A program made the translations under genes and the position numbers. A stretch of DNA of 5,571 bases from Candidatus Rifleibacteriota bacterium (GTDB lineage: Bacteria; Riflebacteria; Ozemobacteria; Ozemobacterales; Ozemobacteraceae): contig JAKQKW010000469.1 of the NCBI GenBank assembly GCA_029560455.1, forward strand, positions 1 to 5,571, read 5' to 3'. Of the stretch, positions 5,266 through 5,571 are shown piece by piece. The stretch's first letter is position 1. Each line of letters opens with the position of its first letter. Below the pieces are notes generated by a model, which saw only the letters and a program-made list of their open reading frames with translations, was not told the origin of the DNA and did not search any database.

Positions 5266-5571
5266 TGCAGATCAGGCCATTCGAGCTCGAGCGCTACTTT
5301 GCCCGACACGAATTTTCGGCAAAATATCTGCTCGGCTCGAGTGACCCCGAAGCAATGAGCATCGCTGACCTGCTCGCATTCGAACCAGGCAGCGAAGACT
5401 CGCTCAAAAAAATCTGGCTGGGCTATACCGAAAGCCTGGGTGATCCGGCATTACGCCGCGATATCGCTGCACTTTATGAATCGGTGACGCCTGAACAGAT
5501 TCTGCTGTTCACCGGTGCCGAAGAGCCGATTTTTGCTTTCATGCATGCGGTTCTTGAGCCTGGCGACCATT
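5265..5571 (+). CDS. PLP-dependent class I/II aminotransferase-like protein, N-terminal part
   Basis: The first 102 codons of a gene cut by the window's right edge. It starts at the ATG overlapping the lipoprotein stop (TAATG), with GAAGG (5251-5255) about 9 bp upstream. The N-terminus, MQIRPFELERYFARHEFSAK, then WLGYTESLGDPALRRDIAALYE (51-72) and ILLFTGAEEPIFAFMHAVLEPGDH (79-102), follows the fold-type I aminotransferase layout: the YTxSxGxPxLRxxIA segment before the cofactor-binding region and the GAEEAIF..LxPGDH segment corresponding to the T-G-x-x-E/Q glycine-rich phosphate-binding turn. The catalytic lysine lies outside the window. The substrate cannot be deduced. This ORF is absent from any closed reading here because it has no stop in the window. 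Confidence 0.85.
   Translation, partial: MQIRPFELERYFARHEFSAKYLLGSSDPEAMSIADLLAFEPGSEDSLKKIWLGYTESLGDPALRRDIAALYESVTPEQILLFTGAEEPIFAFMHAVLEPGDH

Noticed and set aside
5049..5309. Long minus-strand open frames opposite the lipoprotein gene, rich in Ala and Ser
   Set aside because: They mirror the GC-biased Ala/Glu repeats of the plus-strand gene, have no plausible start signals, and resemble no protein family.

Overview
This window looks like ordinary chromosome from a Gram-negative (didermic) bacterium of roughly balanced GC. One complete insertion sequence (IS) is visible. Support for a diderm comes from a TolB-like beta-propeller with an export signal and from a lipoprotein carrying a lipobox. 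I cannot place the lineage from the sequence alone. The combination of an exported DUF2225-like/TPR protein and otherwise housekeeping genes suggests a lightly studied phylum, but that is inference.

Layout, left to right. (1) 18-1049, minus: an exported zinc-ribbon (DUF2225-like) plus TPR protein with a good predicted promoter at 1081-1109. (2) 1127-2626: an intact 1500-bp IS carrying one full-length DDE transposase (1190-2506, minus). It is bounded by terminal inverted repeats with 15 perfect outer bases and flanked by a perfect 9-bp target duplication, CCCGGTAAT. It sits in what was a divergent intergenic region of about 124 bp. (3) 2683-3600, plus: a GTG-started secreted TolB-like beta-propeller protein, followed after 4 bp by trmO (3605-4372), the tRNA m6t6A37 methyltransferase; the two probably form an operon. 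(4) 4373-4653: a 281-bp intergenic stretch with a nested inverted-repeat structure (4376-4452), a 10-bp palindrome (4570-4579) and an extended -10 promoter (4585-4613). (5) 4654-5265, plus: a lipoprotein made of six 16-17-residue beta-type repeats and an Ala/Glu-rich helix. Its stop overlaps the start of (6), a PLP-dependent class I/II aminotransferase-like gene running off the right edge (5265-5571).

The most interesting observation is that the outer six bases of the right IS end (TTGCTG) lie exactly 17 bp upstream of a TATATT box in the flanking DNA. The insertion may therefore have built a hybrid promoter driving the beta-propeller/trmO pair. The second is the nested inverted repeat after trmO, and the third is the repeat-built lipoprotein. 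I found no CRISPR array, tRNA, rRNA, or evidence of a defence or biosynthetic system.
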